Notes under the pieces: generated by a model
What the model saw: only the letters and a program-made list of their open reading frames with translations
Databases searched by the model: none
What the model was told of the DNA's origin: nothing
Translations under genes and position numbers: made by a program
Shown here: positions 7,662-14,208 of the stretch, piece by piece
How positions within the stretch are numbered: the stretch's first letter is position 1
Layout of the letters: each line of letters starts with the position of its first letter
Assembly (NCBI GenBank): GCA_038522635.1
Contig: JBCBJZ010000095.1
Coordinates: forward strand, 1-14,713
From: JBCBJZ01 sp038522635
Lineage (GTDB): Bacteria > Pseudomonadota > Alphaproteobacteria > Rhizobiales > Hyphomicrobiaceae
Reading direction: 5' to 3'
Length of the DNA: 14,713 bases

Positions 7662-7880
7662 CACGGGAGCGCGGCCAACGACGGGCGCAGACGGCGCTGC
7701 GGCCTTTCGACCATGCGCATACCATCATGATCAGGGGGGTCGCTTCGAGGCGCGCAAAATGCCCAAGCTGCAAGCGACGATGCTCCTCCTTAGCGCAAGC
7801 CTATGACGATCAGGCGAACTTGGCCGCAAGGCGCGACCCACGACGCCTCGCTGCCGGGGTCGCCGACACGGCATGACGCC

Positions 7881-7902
7881 GAACCGGCCTCGAACCGGCC
7901 TC
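7881..7902. repeat. Tandem 11-bp duplication GAACCGGCCTC x2
   Basis: GAACCGGCCTC occurs at 7881-7891 and again, perfectly, at 7892-7902, about 20 bp beyond the trxB stop on the minus strand. It may be a slippage product or part of the trxB 3' end. No function can be assigned. Confidence 0.8.
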
Positions 7903-7921
7903 TTGTTGCGCGGCGCGATCG

Positions 7922-8935
7922 CTACTCCGCGGCGTCGGCCGTGGCATCCGCCGGCGCAGCCGATGCGTTGCCCGCCTGCGTTTCCGCATCCGCGGTGGCG
8001 CCGCCGGCGGCCAGAAAACGCTCCGCTTCCAGCGCTGCCATGCAGCCCATGCCGGCAGCGGTGACGGCCTGCCGGTAAACATCATCGGTCACATCACCAG
8101 CAGCGAACACGCCAGGGATCGAGGTCGCCGTACTGTCGGGCGCCGTGATGAGGTAGTTGCCCTGTTTCATTGCAAGTTGACCGTCGAACAGCGCCGTCGC
8201 CGGCGCATGGCCGATCGCGACGAAAACACCGTGCGTGGCGATCTCGCGCGTTTCGCCTGAGCGCGCATGGCGCAGCCGCACGCCGGTGACGCCCTTCGGG
8301 TTGTCATCGCCCAAGATCTCATCGACCACGTGGTCCCAGACCACCTCGATCTTCTCGTGCTTAAACAGCCGATCCTGCAGAATTCTTTCAGCTCGCAGGC
8401 TGTCGCGCCGATGCACCAGCGTAACTTTCGTCGCGAAGTTGGTGAGGAACAACGCCTCTTCGACCGCCGTGTTGCCGCCGCCAACGACCACGACCTCACG
8501 GCCCTTGTAAAAGAAGCCGTCGCAGGTGGCGCAGGCTGACACGCCGTGCCCTTGGAAGGCGTCTTCGGACGGCAGGCCGAGCCATTTGGCTTGCGCGCCC
8601 GTGCAGATCACCAGGGCATCGCACGTGTAGGTATCGCCGCTATCGCAGCTTACCGTGAACGGGCGTTTCGACAGATCAACGGCGCTCACGTGGTCGGACA
8701 CCATGGAGGTGCCGACGTTTTCGGCCTGCGCCTGCATCTGCTCCATCAACCAGGGGCCTTGGATCGCGTCTGCGAAGCCCGGGTAGTTTTCCACATCGGT
8801 GGTGATGGTGAGCTGACCACCCGGCTGGATGCCCTGGATCAGCACAGGGTCGAGCATCGCGCGCGCCGCGTAGACGGCTGCCGTGTAGCCCGCCGGGCCG
8901 GAGCCGAGAATGAGGAGCGGTGCGTGCTTGGTCAT
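7922..8935 (-). CDS. trxB: Thioredoxin-disulfide reductase
   Basis: A 337-residue low-molecular-weight flavoprotein that transfers electrons from NADPH through FAD and a redox disulfide to thioredoxin in the cytoplasm. Visible features: the FAD-binding GSGPAG at 11-16, the active-site CATCD with Cys135 and Cys138, the NADPH-binding GGGNTA at 152-157 followed by HRRDSLRA, and the C-terminal FAD motif GVFAAGDV. The last 30 or so residues form an Ala-rich acidic tail (GGATADAETQAG and onward) beyond the usual end, which is unusual for TrxB and probably disordered. It is co-oriented with the LysR gene downstream, an arrangement typical for Rhizobiales. The partner thioredoxin gene lies about 3 kb away. 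The start ATG at 8935 is followed immediately by the conserved first strand (LLILGSG). Confidence 0.97.
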   Translation of the reverse strand: MTKHAPLLILGSGPAGYTAAVYAARAMLDPVLIQGIQPGGQLTITTDVENYPGFADAIQGPWLMEQMQAQAENVGTSMVSDHVSAVDLSKRPFTVSCDSGDTYTCDALVICTGAQAKWLGLPSEDAFQGHGVSACATCDGFFYKGREVVVVGGGNTAVEEALFLTNFATKVTLVHRRDSLRAERILQDRLFKHEKIEVVWDHVVDEILGDDNPKGVTGVRLRHARSGETREIATHGVFVAIGHAPATALFDGQLAMKQGNYLITAPDSTATSIPGVFAAGDVTDDVYRQAVTAAGMGCMAALEAERFLAAGGATADAETQAGNASAAPADATADAAE

Positions 8936-9223
8936 GGTGCAAGTCCAATCGTGCGAGGGTTGCGCAAGCTAACAAGCTATGATGCGCGGTGGTGCATCTG
9001 CGGCTTGGCCGGTGGCAAAGTGGTCAAGGCGCGCATGCCGCCATGCCACCATGATCACTTTTGGCTCTTCGGCGGCGAACCGGCGCGCGAATGCACGCGA
9101 CGCCCCACGCAGCTCGCTTGGATGACGTGCAGCATACGCGCGACCGCGGTGCAACCGAAGCCAGCCCGGGCCACAACGGCCGCTGTGACATGCGCATCGC
9201 TGCATGTGATGTCAAACGCCTGC
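8936..9223. other. 288 bp gap between radC and trxB
   Basis: No gene can be supported here. On the minus strand it must hold the trxB promoter and the radC 3' end. I see a TTGCGCAA palindrome near 8959 and a repeated AGCTTG pair upstream of trxB, but no convincing -35/-10 pair and no T-tailed terminator for radC. Confidence 0.4.
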
Positions 9224-10207
9224 TCACATCAGTCCCAGGCTTTTAAAGCTGGCATGGCCGTCTTTGCCTACGATGACGTGGTCGTGAATAGAGATGCCGA
9301 GCGGTCGCGCGGCCTCGATGATCTGCCGCGTCATCGCGACATCGGCCTGCGAGGGCGTTGGATCACCGCTCGGATGGTTATGAACAAGGATCAGCGCGGT
9401 CGCCGCATGGTCAAGCGCCCGATGCACAACGGTACGAATATAGACAGGCGTGTGATCCACCGTGCCTGATTGCTGCAGTTCGTCGGCCAGCAGGTGGTTG
9501 CGCTTATCGAGGTAGAGCACGCGAAAATGCTCGCGCGGCTCAAACGCCATGACCGTGCGGCAATAAGTGAGGACGGCCTGCCAGGAGCCAAGCGCCTCAC
9601 GCTCCTTGATGGCCCCGAACGCCAGCCGTTTGGCGGCCGCATGGGCGACCTTAAGGTCCAGGGCAATCGCCGGTCCAACCCCTTCGACCGCGCATAAGCT
9701 CTTCGTCGGTGCCGCGATCACCTCCGCCAACGACCCAAACCGCGCGATCAACCGCTTCGCGAGCGGCTTCGTGTCCCTGCGGGGCACCGCGCGAAACAGC
9801 ATCAACTCAAGCAATTCGTAATCCGGCAGAGCCTCGCCATCGCTCGCCGTGAAACGCGCGCGAAGTCGTTCGCGGTGACCCTGGGGGCCTTCGATGCGGG
9901 CTTTCGCGGCCGTTGCCGCATCTGGCGACCTGCCGCACGGTTGAACGTCACCGGACGGCGCCAACGTGGACCCATCTGACGTCTCTTGGCGAGACGTCCC
10001 ATGGCGAACGGGGACAGGCTGGGCTCGCGGGCCGCGTGACACGCGCAGCTTTTGGGGCGCGTAGGCTTCCGGCAACAACGGCAACAGACCCATGTCGCCC
10101 ATCGGTGCGTGGGCCGACGGCACATCGCGCGTGTAAGCGCTGCCGTCTTTGCGCAGGCCGGACGAAGCCAAGGGCCGTTCCGATACCCGTTCCTTGCCGT
10201 ACGCCAT
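9224..10207 (-). CDS. radC: RadC-family JAMM/MPN+ protein (UPF0758)
   Basis: A RadC-family protein with a helix-hairpin-helix segment (VEGVGPAIALDLK) followed by an MPN+/JAMM domain with the metal motif HNHPSGDPTPSQAD; with the start used here these are His276, His278 and Asp289. The historic DNA-repair assignment of RadC is doubtful and its biochemical role is unsettled. The conserved family start, GHRERLRARF, lies about residue 110, so this protein has an N-terminal extension of roughly 105 residues, rich in Pro, Ser, Arg and Gly, with no domain I recognise. The start chosen is the ATG at 10207, preceded by GAGGGTGG; the open frame reaches a TTG at 10279, but that region looks like the promoter. 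It follows map, a common order in alphaproteobacteria. Confidence 0.93.
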   Translation of the reverse strand: MAYGKERVSERPLASSGLRKDGSAYTRDVPSAHAPMGDMGLLPLLPEAYAPQKLRVSRGPRAQPVPVRHGTSRQETSDGSTLAPSGDVQPCGRSPDAATAAKARIEGPQGHRERLRARFTASDGEALPDYELLELMLFRAVPRRDTKPLAKRLIARFGSLAEVIAAPTKSLCAVEGVGPAIALDLKVAHAAAKRLAFGAIKEREALGSWQAVLTYCRTVMAFEPREHFRVLYLDKRNHLLADELQQSGTVDHTPVYIRTVVHRALDHAATALILVHNHPSGDPTPSQADVAMTRQIIEAARPLGISIHDHVIVGKDGHASFKSLGLM

Positions 10208-10268
10208 CAACGCCACCCTCACCCGTGCCGCGGCAGGTTGACCTCGCACCCGCAGCACAAACAAGGAA

Positions 10269-10298
10269 CAAATAAGCAATCTAAGGGCACACTGTCAA
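10269..10298 (-). promoter_or_regulatory. Candidate radC promoter
   Basis: On the minus strand a perfect -35 TTGACA (10293-10298) is followed after 18 bp by TATTTG (10269-10274) in an AT-rich patch. It is placed about 60 bp before the radC ATG at 10207. The -10 match is weak. It suggests radC can be transcribed apart from map. Confidence 0.45.
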
Positions 10299-10349
10299 CC
10301 AGCGCCAGACTCCAGGAAAGTCACCCGCACCAGACACCCGGCACGCGGG

Positions 10350-11180
10350 CTAGCGGGTCTCAAACGGCGGCACATCGAGGCCCGCCGGCGAATAGGTGAA
10401 AACCTCGCACCCGCCCTCCGTGACGCCGACCGTATGCTCGCACTGGGCCGACAACTCGCGGTCACGCGTCACCGCCGTCCAGCCATCGCTCAACGGCTTC
10501 GTATGGGGCTTGCCGAGATTGATCATCGGCTCGACGGTGAAAATCATGCCGGGCTCGAGCAGCGTGCCCTCACCAGGGTTGCCGTAGTGCAGAATGTTCG
10601 GGCGATCGTGGAACTGGCGGCCGATGCCATGCCCGCAGTACTCCCGCACCACCGAGCAACGCTCGCCCTCGGCGTAACGTTGGATCGCGTGCCCGATATC
10701 GCCCGTTGTGAAACCCGGCTTGACGGCTTCAATGCCCAGTTTGAGCGCGTGTGCGGTGATCATGATCAACCGCTCTGCCCGACGCGAGATGGGGCCGACC
10801 GCGTACATGCGGCTCGTGTCACCGTGCCAGCCATCGACGATCAGCGTCACGTCGATGTTGAGGATGTCGCCCGCGCGCATCGGCTTGTTGTTGGGAATGC
10901 CGTGGCAGACGACGTGATTGATGGAGGTGCAGATCGAATGCGTGTAGCCGCGGTAGTTCAAGGTCGCGGGCATGGCGCCATGGTCGAGCGCGAAAGCGAA
11001 CACCGCATCATCAAGTGCTTGTGTTGTCACACCCGGTTTAACCAGAGGGACCACCATGTCGAGTGCGGCCGCGGCGAGTTGCCCGGCTTTGCGCATCCCG
11101 TCGAAAGCGTCTGGTCCGTGAAGGGGACTGGCATGAGCGGGGCGTGCGGGTGCGGCGTAGGCTTCGGATGGGTCGGTCAT
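10350..11180 (-). CDS. map: Methionine aminopeptidase, type I
   Basis: Removes the N-terminal methionine from nascent cytoplasmic proteins. All key residues are present: the substrate-binding His in VVCHGIP (His93), metal ligands Asp110 (NIDVT), Asp121 (HGDTSRMY), His184 (GHGIG), Glu217 (FTVEPMIN) and Glu248 (QCEHTVGV), numbered from the start used here. The open frame extends to a GTG at 11309, adding 43 Pro-rich residues. The ATG at 11180 (MTDPSEAY) gives 276 residues, close to the usual alphaproteobacterial length, and has a modest GAGA upstream; other ATGs at 11192, 11240 and 11264 cannot be excluded. There are about 140 bp between map and the radC ATG. The gene is divergent from the OmpA-domain gene. 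Confidence 0.94.
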   Translation of the reverse strand: MTDPSEAYAAPARPAHASPLHGPDAFDGMRKAGQLAAAALDMVVPLVKPGVTTQALDDAVFAFALDHGAMPATLNYRGYTHSICTSINHVVCHGIPNNKPMRAGDILNIDVTLIVDGWHGDTSRMYAVGPISRRAERLIMITAHALKLGIEAVKPGFTTGDIGHAIQRYAEGERCSVVREYCGHGIGRQFHDRPNILHYGNPGEGTLLEPGMIFTVEPMINLGKPHTKPLSDGWTAVTRDRELSAQCEHTVGVTEGGCEVFTYSPAGLDVPPFETR

Positions 11181-11309
11181 CGTCTCGGGCATGGAAGGCT
11201 TGATCCGGGTCTGATGTGCGGGAGGCCGACGTGGGGGCATCTCGATCGATGGGATGGCGGGCATAATGGATGACGGGCAGAGCGTGGCAGGCTGAATGAC
11301 GCGCAGCAC

Positions 11310-11486
11310 AAACGAGCCTGAAGAAACCGAGCGGGCACGCGCGCGGCCACGGCGCTTGTGACCTGATGACTACTACGCAAGATTGGAAAGCGTCGTCAGC
11401 GCCACCTTCGGCGCGCGCTGTTGAGCGGTAATCTAGTGCAATGCTGCACGGTTGCAACCGGCGCCGCCTTGAGTGAAATATACGAT
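11310..11486. other. Divergent region between map and the OmpA-domain gene
   Basis: This stretch must carry promoters for both directions, but no convincing -35/-10 pair stands out. A small dyad GTGCA-ATGC-TGCAC lies near 11436-11449. AT-rich bases (GAAATATAC) precede the ribosome binding site of the downstream gene. Confidence 0.3.
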
Positions 11487-11493
11487 GGGAGGA
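11487..11493 (+). promoter_or_regulatory. Ribosome binding site of the OmpA-domain gene
   Basis: GGGAGGA, about 8 bases before the ATG at 11501 and followed by an A-rich spacer, is the strongest Shine-Dalgarno in the window. It suggests the protein is made in quantity and fixes its start. Confidence 0.85.
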
Positions 11494-11500
11494 CAAAAAA

Positions 11501-14080
11501 ATGCAGATTAAAACGGGTCTTGGTCTTGGTGTGCTCGCGTTGGCGCTCGCCGGGCTTGGCATCAGCGCCACGCAACTTGAGGCGCAAAAGTTCCCCGAAT
11601 GGGACATCGCCAAGATTTGCACGTCGGATAGCGCCCCCGGGCAATGCGGCTTGCTTGAGCGGCGCGCGCGCGGGCAGACCGCTTCGACGTGGAACCTGAT
11701 GCCACGGGCCTGGCGGCGCGCGTGCCTTGGTGTCTTTAGGCCGCCCGTGCAGCCCAGTTACCGGGTTTTGTCGGATTGCGTTTCGATCGTCTCGCGCAAT
11801 GCGAATGCGAACTATTCAACGGCGACCGCTGATACGCCGGCACCGCGCCTTGCAACTCCTGAAGAACGCGCTGCGAAGTTTCGCGCCGAACAGCAACGCT
11901 TGGCGACGATCCGCGCTGAAGAGCAGCGGCTCGCGGCGGAAGAAGCGAGCTTCATGAAGGCACTCGCGGCACTGCAGGCCGCCGAAGCTGCTGAGCGTAA
12001 GCGCAAGGCGGAAGAAAAACGCCGGCTGGCCGAAGCCAAACGCCTCGCCGAAGCCGAAGCACGTCGCAAAGCGCGCCAAGAAGCCGCGCGCCAGCGCCGG
12101 CTGGCCGCCAAACGCAAGCGTGAGGAAGAAGCGCGGCTCGCGGCGGAAGAAGCCAGCTTTATGAAAGCGCTTGCCGCTTTGCAGGCCGAAGAGGCCGCCG
12201 AACGCGAACGTCGTGCGCAGGCCAAGCGCGCTGCCGCAGCCGCCGCCGCCAAAGCAAAGCGCGAAGAGGAAGCGCGGATCGCGGCCGAAGAAGAAAGCTT
12301 TATGAAGGCGCTCGCCGCACTGCAGGCCCGTGAAGAAGCGGAGCGTCGGCGCAAGGCTGCTGAGAAACGCCGGCAGGCCGAAGCCAAGCGCCGTGCGGAG
12401 GCCGAAGCACGCCGCAGGGCGCAGGCCGAAGCGCGTCGCAAGGCGCAAGCTGAAGAGGCCGCCCGCCAACGCCGTCTGGCCGCTAAGCGCAAGCGCGAAG
12501 AAGAGGCGCGGATTGCGGCTGAAGAGGCGAGCTTCATGAAGGCGCTTGCGGCCCTGCAGGCCGCTGAAGCTGCCGAACGCGAACGCAAGGCCGCGGAGAA
12601 GCGACGTCTTGCCGAAGCGAGGCGCCGTGCCGAAGCTGAGGCCCGTCGTAAGGCGGAAGCTGAAGCGGCCCGTTTGCGCGCGCAAGCCGAAGCGCGTCGT
12701 AAGGCGCAGGCCGAAGAGGCTGCACGCCAACGCCGTCTGGCAGCTAAGCGCAAGCGTGAAGAAGAAGCGCGGCTCGCCGCTGAAGAAGCGAGCTTCATGA
12801 AGGCGCTTGCGGCCCTGCAGGCCGCTGAAGCTGCCGAACGCGAACGCAAGGCAGCGGAGAAACGACGTCGTGCTGAAGCGAGGCGCCGTGCCGAAGCTGA
12901 GGCCCGTCGTAAGGCGGAAGCTGAAGCGGCCCGTTTGCGCGCGCAAGTTGAAGCGCGTCGTAAGGCGCAGGCCGAAGAAGCCGCGCGTCAGCGGCGGCTG
13001 GCAGCAAGGCGTAGACGCGAAGAAGAAGCACGCCTTGCCGCCGAAGAGGCGAGCTTCATGAAGGCGCTCGCGGCCTTGCAGGCGGCGGAGGCGGCCGAAC
13101 GCCAACGTAAGGCGGCTGAGAAGCGGCGGCTGGCCGAAGCCAAACGCCGCGCCGAAGCCGAAGCGCGTCGCAGGGCGGAAGCTGAAGCACGACGTAAGGC
13201 GCAAGCCGAGGCCCGCCGCAGGGCGCGCGCTCAGGCCGAAGCACGCCGACGCGCTGAAGCCCGTCGTAGGGCCGAAGCCGAACGCCGTCGCCAACGCGCC
13301 GAAGCCCGCCGCCGCAACCAGGCGCGGATTGCCGATGAGGAAGCGAGCTTCATGCAGGCGCTCGCAGCCCTGCGCGCCGCCGAAGCCGCGGAAGCCAAGC
13401 GCAAAGCGGAAGCCAAGCGCCTCGCCGCATTACAAAAGGCACGCGAAGAGGAAGCACGGCGCAGGGCAGAAGCTGAGCGCCAAGCGGCACTGCAGCGTCA
13501 GCGTGAAGCCGAAGAAGCGCGTCGCAAGGCTGAAGCGGAACGTCTGGCGGCGATCGAGGAAGCCAAGCGCGTTGAAGCTGAACGCGCACGCCAGGCCGCC
13601 GCGGCGGTCGAACGGCGCAAGCGTCAGCGCGCAGCCGCCCGTAAGCGCCGTCAGGCCCGTCTCGAAGCACGGCGCCGCGCCGCGCGCGAAACGCGCACCG
13701 CTGAAGCGAGCGCGTGCCAAGCCCGGCTTCGCGATCTCGCCCGCGCCGGTCGCATTAACTTTGCGTCCTCGCGTGCGCGGATCAACGCCAACAGCTTCCA
13801 GACGCTGACCCGCATCGCCGATGCTGCTCGCAACTGTGGTGCGGTCCGCATCACCATTGCAGGCCACACCGACGCCAGCGGCAATGCGGCCAAAAATCAA
13901 ACGCTGTCGGAACGCCGCGCCGACGCGGTCGCCAAATACCTGATCTCGAAAGGCGTTCGCGCCCGGCAGATCAAGGCCGTTGGCTTCGGCGAGAAACGAC
14001 CGATCGCCACCAACGACACGCGTGCCGGCCGGGCGCAGAACCGCCGCATCGAGTTCTCCGTCTCAGGAAGCGACAACTGA
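11501..14080 (+). CDS. Exported long-helix protein with C-terminal OmpA/MotB domain
   Basis: An 859-residue envelope protein. Residues 1-28 form a signal sequence or anchor (hydrophobic 6-22, possible cleavage after SATQLEA). Residues 29-100 form a small domain with Cys40, Cys49, Cys75 and Cys93, probably two disulfides; it resembles, by memory only, small exported alphaproteobacterial proteins with ACL...LSDC patterns. Residues about 118-735 are almost wholly Ala, Arg, Glu, Lys and Gln, as in a coiled coil or ER/K single helix, with seven EEASFMKALAALQ-like islands (Met at 152, 221, 268, 346, 433, 520, 618). Residues 739-859 are an OmpA-like domain: GHTDASG at 788-794 and NRRIEF at 847-852 carry the Asp and Arg that bind diaminopimelate in peptidoglycan. 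By analogy with TolA or Pal it probably links envelope layers; the role is inferred. No established symbol fits. Confidence 0.9.
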   Translation: MQIKTGLGLGVLALALAGLGISATQLEAQKFPEWDIAKICTSDSAPGQCGLLERRARGQTASTWNLMPRAWRRACLGVFRPPVQPSYRVLSDCVSIVSRNANANYSTATADTPAPRLATPEERAAKFRAEQQRLATIRAEEQRLAAEEASFMKALAALQAAEAAERKRKAEEKRRLAEAKRLAEAEARRKARQEAARQRRLAAKRKREEEARLAAEEASFMKALAALQAEEAAERERRAQAKRAAAAAAAKAKREEEARIAAEEESFMKALAALQAREEAERRRKAAEKRRQAEAKRRAEAEARRRAQAEARRKAQAEEAARQRRLAAKRKREEEARIAAEEASFMKALAALQAAEAAERERKAAEKRRLAEARRRAEAEARRKAEAEAARLRAQAEARRKAQAEEAARQRRLAAKRKREEEARLAAEEASFMKALAALQAAEAAERERKAAEKRRRAEARRRAEAEARRKAEAEAARLRAQVEARRKAQAEEAARQRRLAARRRREEEARLAAEEASFMKALAALQAAEAAERQRKAAEKRRLAEAKRRAEAEARRRAEAEARRKAQAEARRRARAQAEARRRAEARRRAEAERRRQRAEARRRNQARIADEEASFMQALAALRAAEAAEAKRKAEAKRLAALQKAREEEARRRAEAERQAALQRQREAEEARRKAEAERLAAIEEAKRVEAERARQAAAAVERRKRQRAAARKRRQARLEARRRAARETRTAEASACQARLRDLARAGRINFASSRARINANSFQTLTRIADAARNCGAVRITIAGHTDASGNAAKNQTLSERRADAVAKYLISKGVRARQIKAVGFGEKRPIATNDTRAGRAQNRRIEFSVSGSDN
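12536..13057 (+). repeat. Two tandem 261-bp units inside the helix region
   Basis: Units 12536-12796 and 12797-13057 are exactly equal in length (87 codons) and start at the same Met of the SFMKALAALQ island. By direct comparison the first 180 bp differ at about six positions, while the last 80 bp differ much more, mostly at synonymous sites. This points to recent duplication or patchy gene conversion within the gene. Weaker, variable-length copies flank them on both sides (11954-13660). Confidence 0.85.
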
Positions 14081-14194
14081 GCGGACCGGTGAGCCGCAGG
14101 CGAGATATGACCGGCGGCACAAACAGCTGAGAGCCGGTTCCGCTTCCATGCGGAACGCGGACCGACTTTCAGGGGCGGCGCACGCGCCGTTCGC
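14081..14194 (+). terminator. Hairpin region after the OmpA-domain gene
   Basis: GTTCCGC (14137-14143) pairs with GCGGAAC (14150-14156) across a 6-base loop, and CGGCG-CACG-CGCCG follows at 14176-14189. Neither has a T run, so these may be weak or Rho-assisted terminators, or leader structure for the next gene. Confidence 0.35.
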
Positions 14195-14199
14195 GGAGG
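14195..14199 (+). promoter_or_regulatory. Ribosome binding site of the TauE/SafE gene
   Basis: GGAGG lies 9 bases before the ATG at 14209. The in-frame GTG at 14203 is only 3 bases away, too close, so the ATG is preferred. Confidence 0.7.
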
Positions 14200-14208
14200 C
14201 CCGTGCGC

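Larger units (their letters stand above)
7512..7921. other. 410 bp gap between trxB and the LysR gene
   Basis: This gap has no supported gene. It holds the TTAAAC/GTTTAA dyad (7643-7661) and an 11-bp tandem duplication near trxB (7881-7902). Short open frames on the plus strand here have no recognisable content. There is no T-tailed terminator, so read-through from trxB into the regulator remains possible, but the length suggests the regulator has its own promoter. Confidence 0.5.

Noticed and set aside
7468..7876. Overlapping short plus-strand frames in the trxB-regulator gap
   Set aside because: No ribosome binding site, motif or neighbour supports them, and they overlap each other in different frames.
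8546..9469. 307-residue plus-strand open frame across trxB, the gap and radC
   Set aside because: It is mostly antisense to two well-identified genes, and its product has no recognisable fold.
10208..10279. TTG start extending RadC by 24 residues
   Set aside because: The start would fall within the likely promoter, has no ribosome binding site, and the ATG at 10207 is better placed.
11181..11309. GTG start extending Map by 43 residues
   Set aside because: The extra residues are Pro-rich and unlike Map N-termini, and the ATG at 11180 gives the usual length. It cannot be wholly excluded.
11816..13294. 492-residue open frame, and a 345-residue one in another frame, antisense to the helix-repeat gene
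   Set aside because: The repeated Ala/Arg/Glu/Lys codons (GCN, CGN, GAA, AAG) give few stops on the reverse strand. The predicted products merely mirror the repeat and no ribosome binding site or domain is seen.
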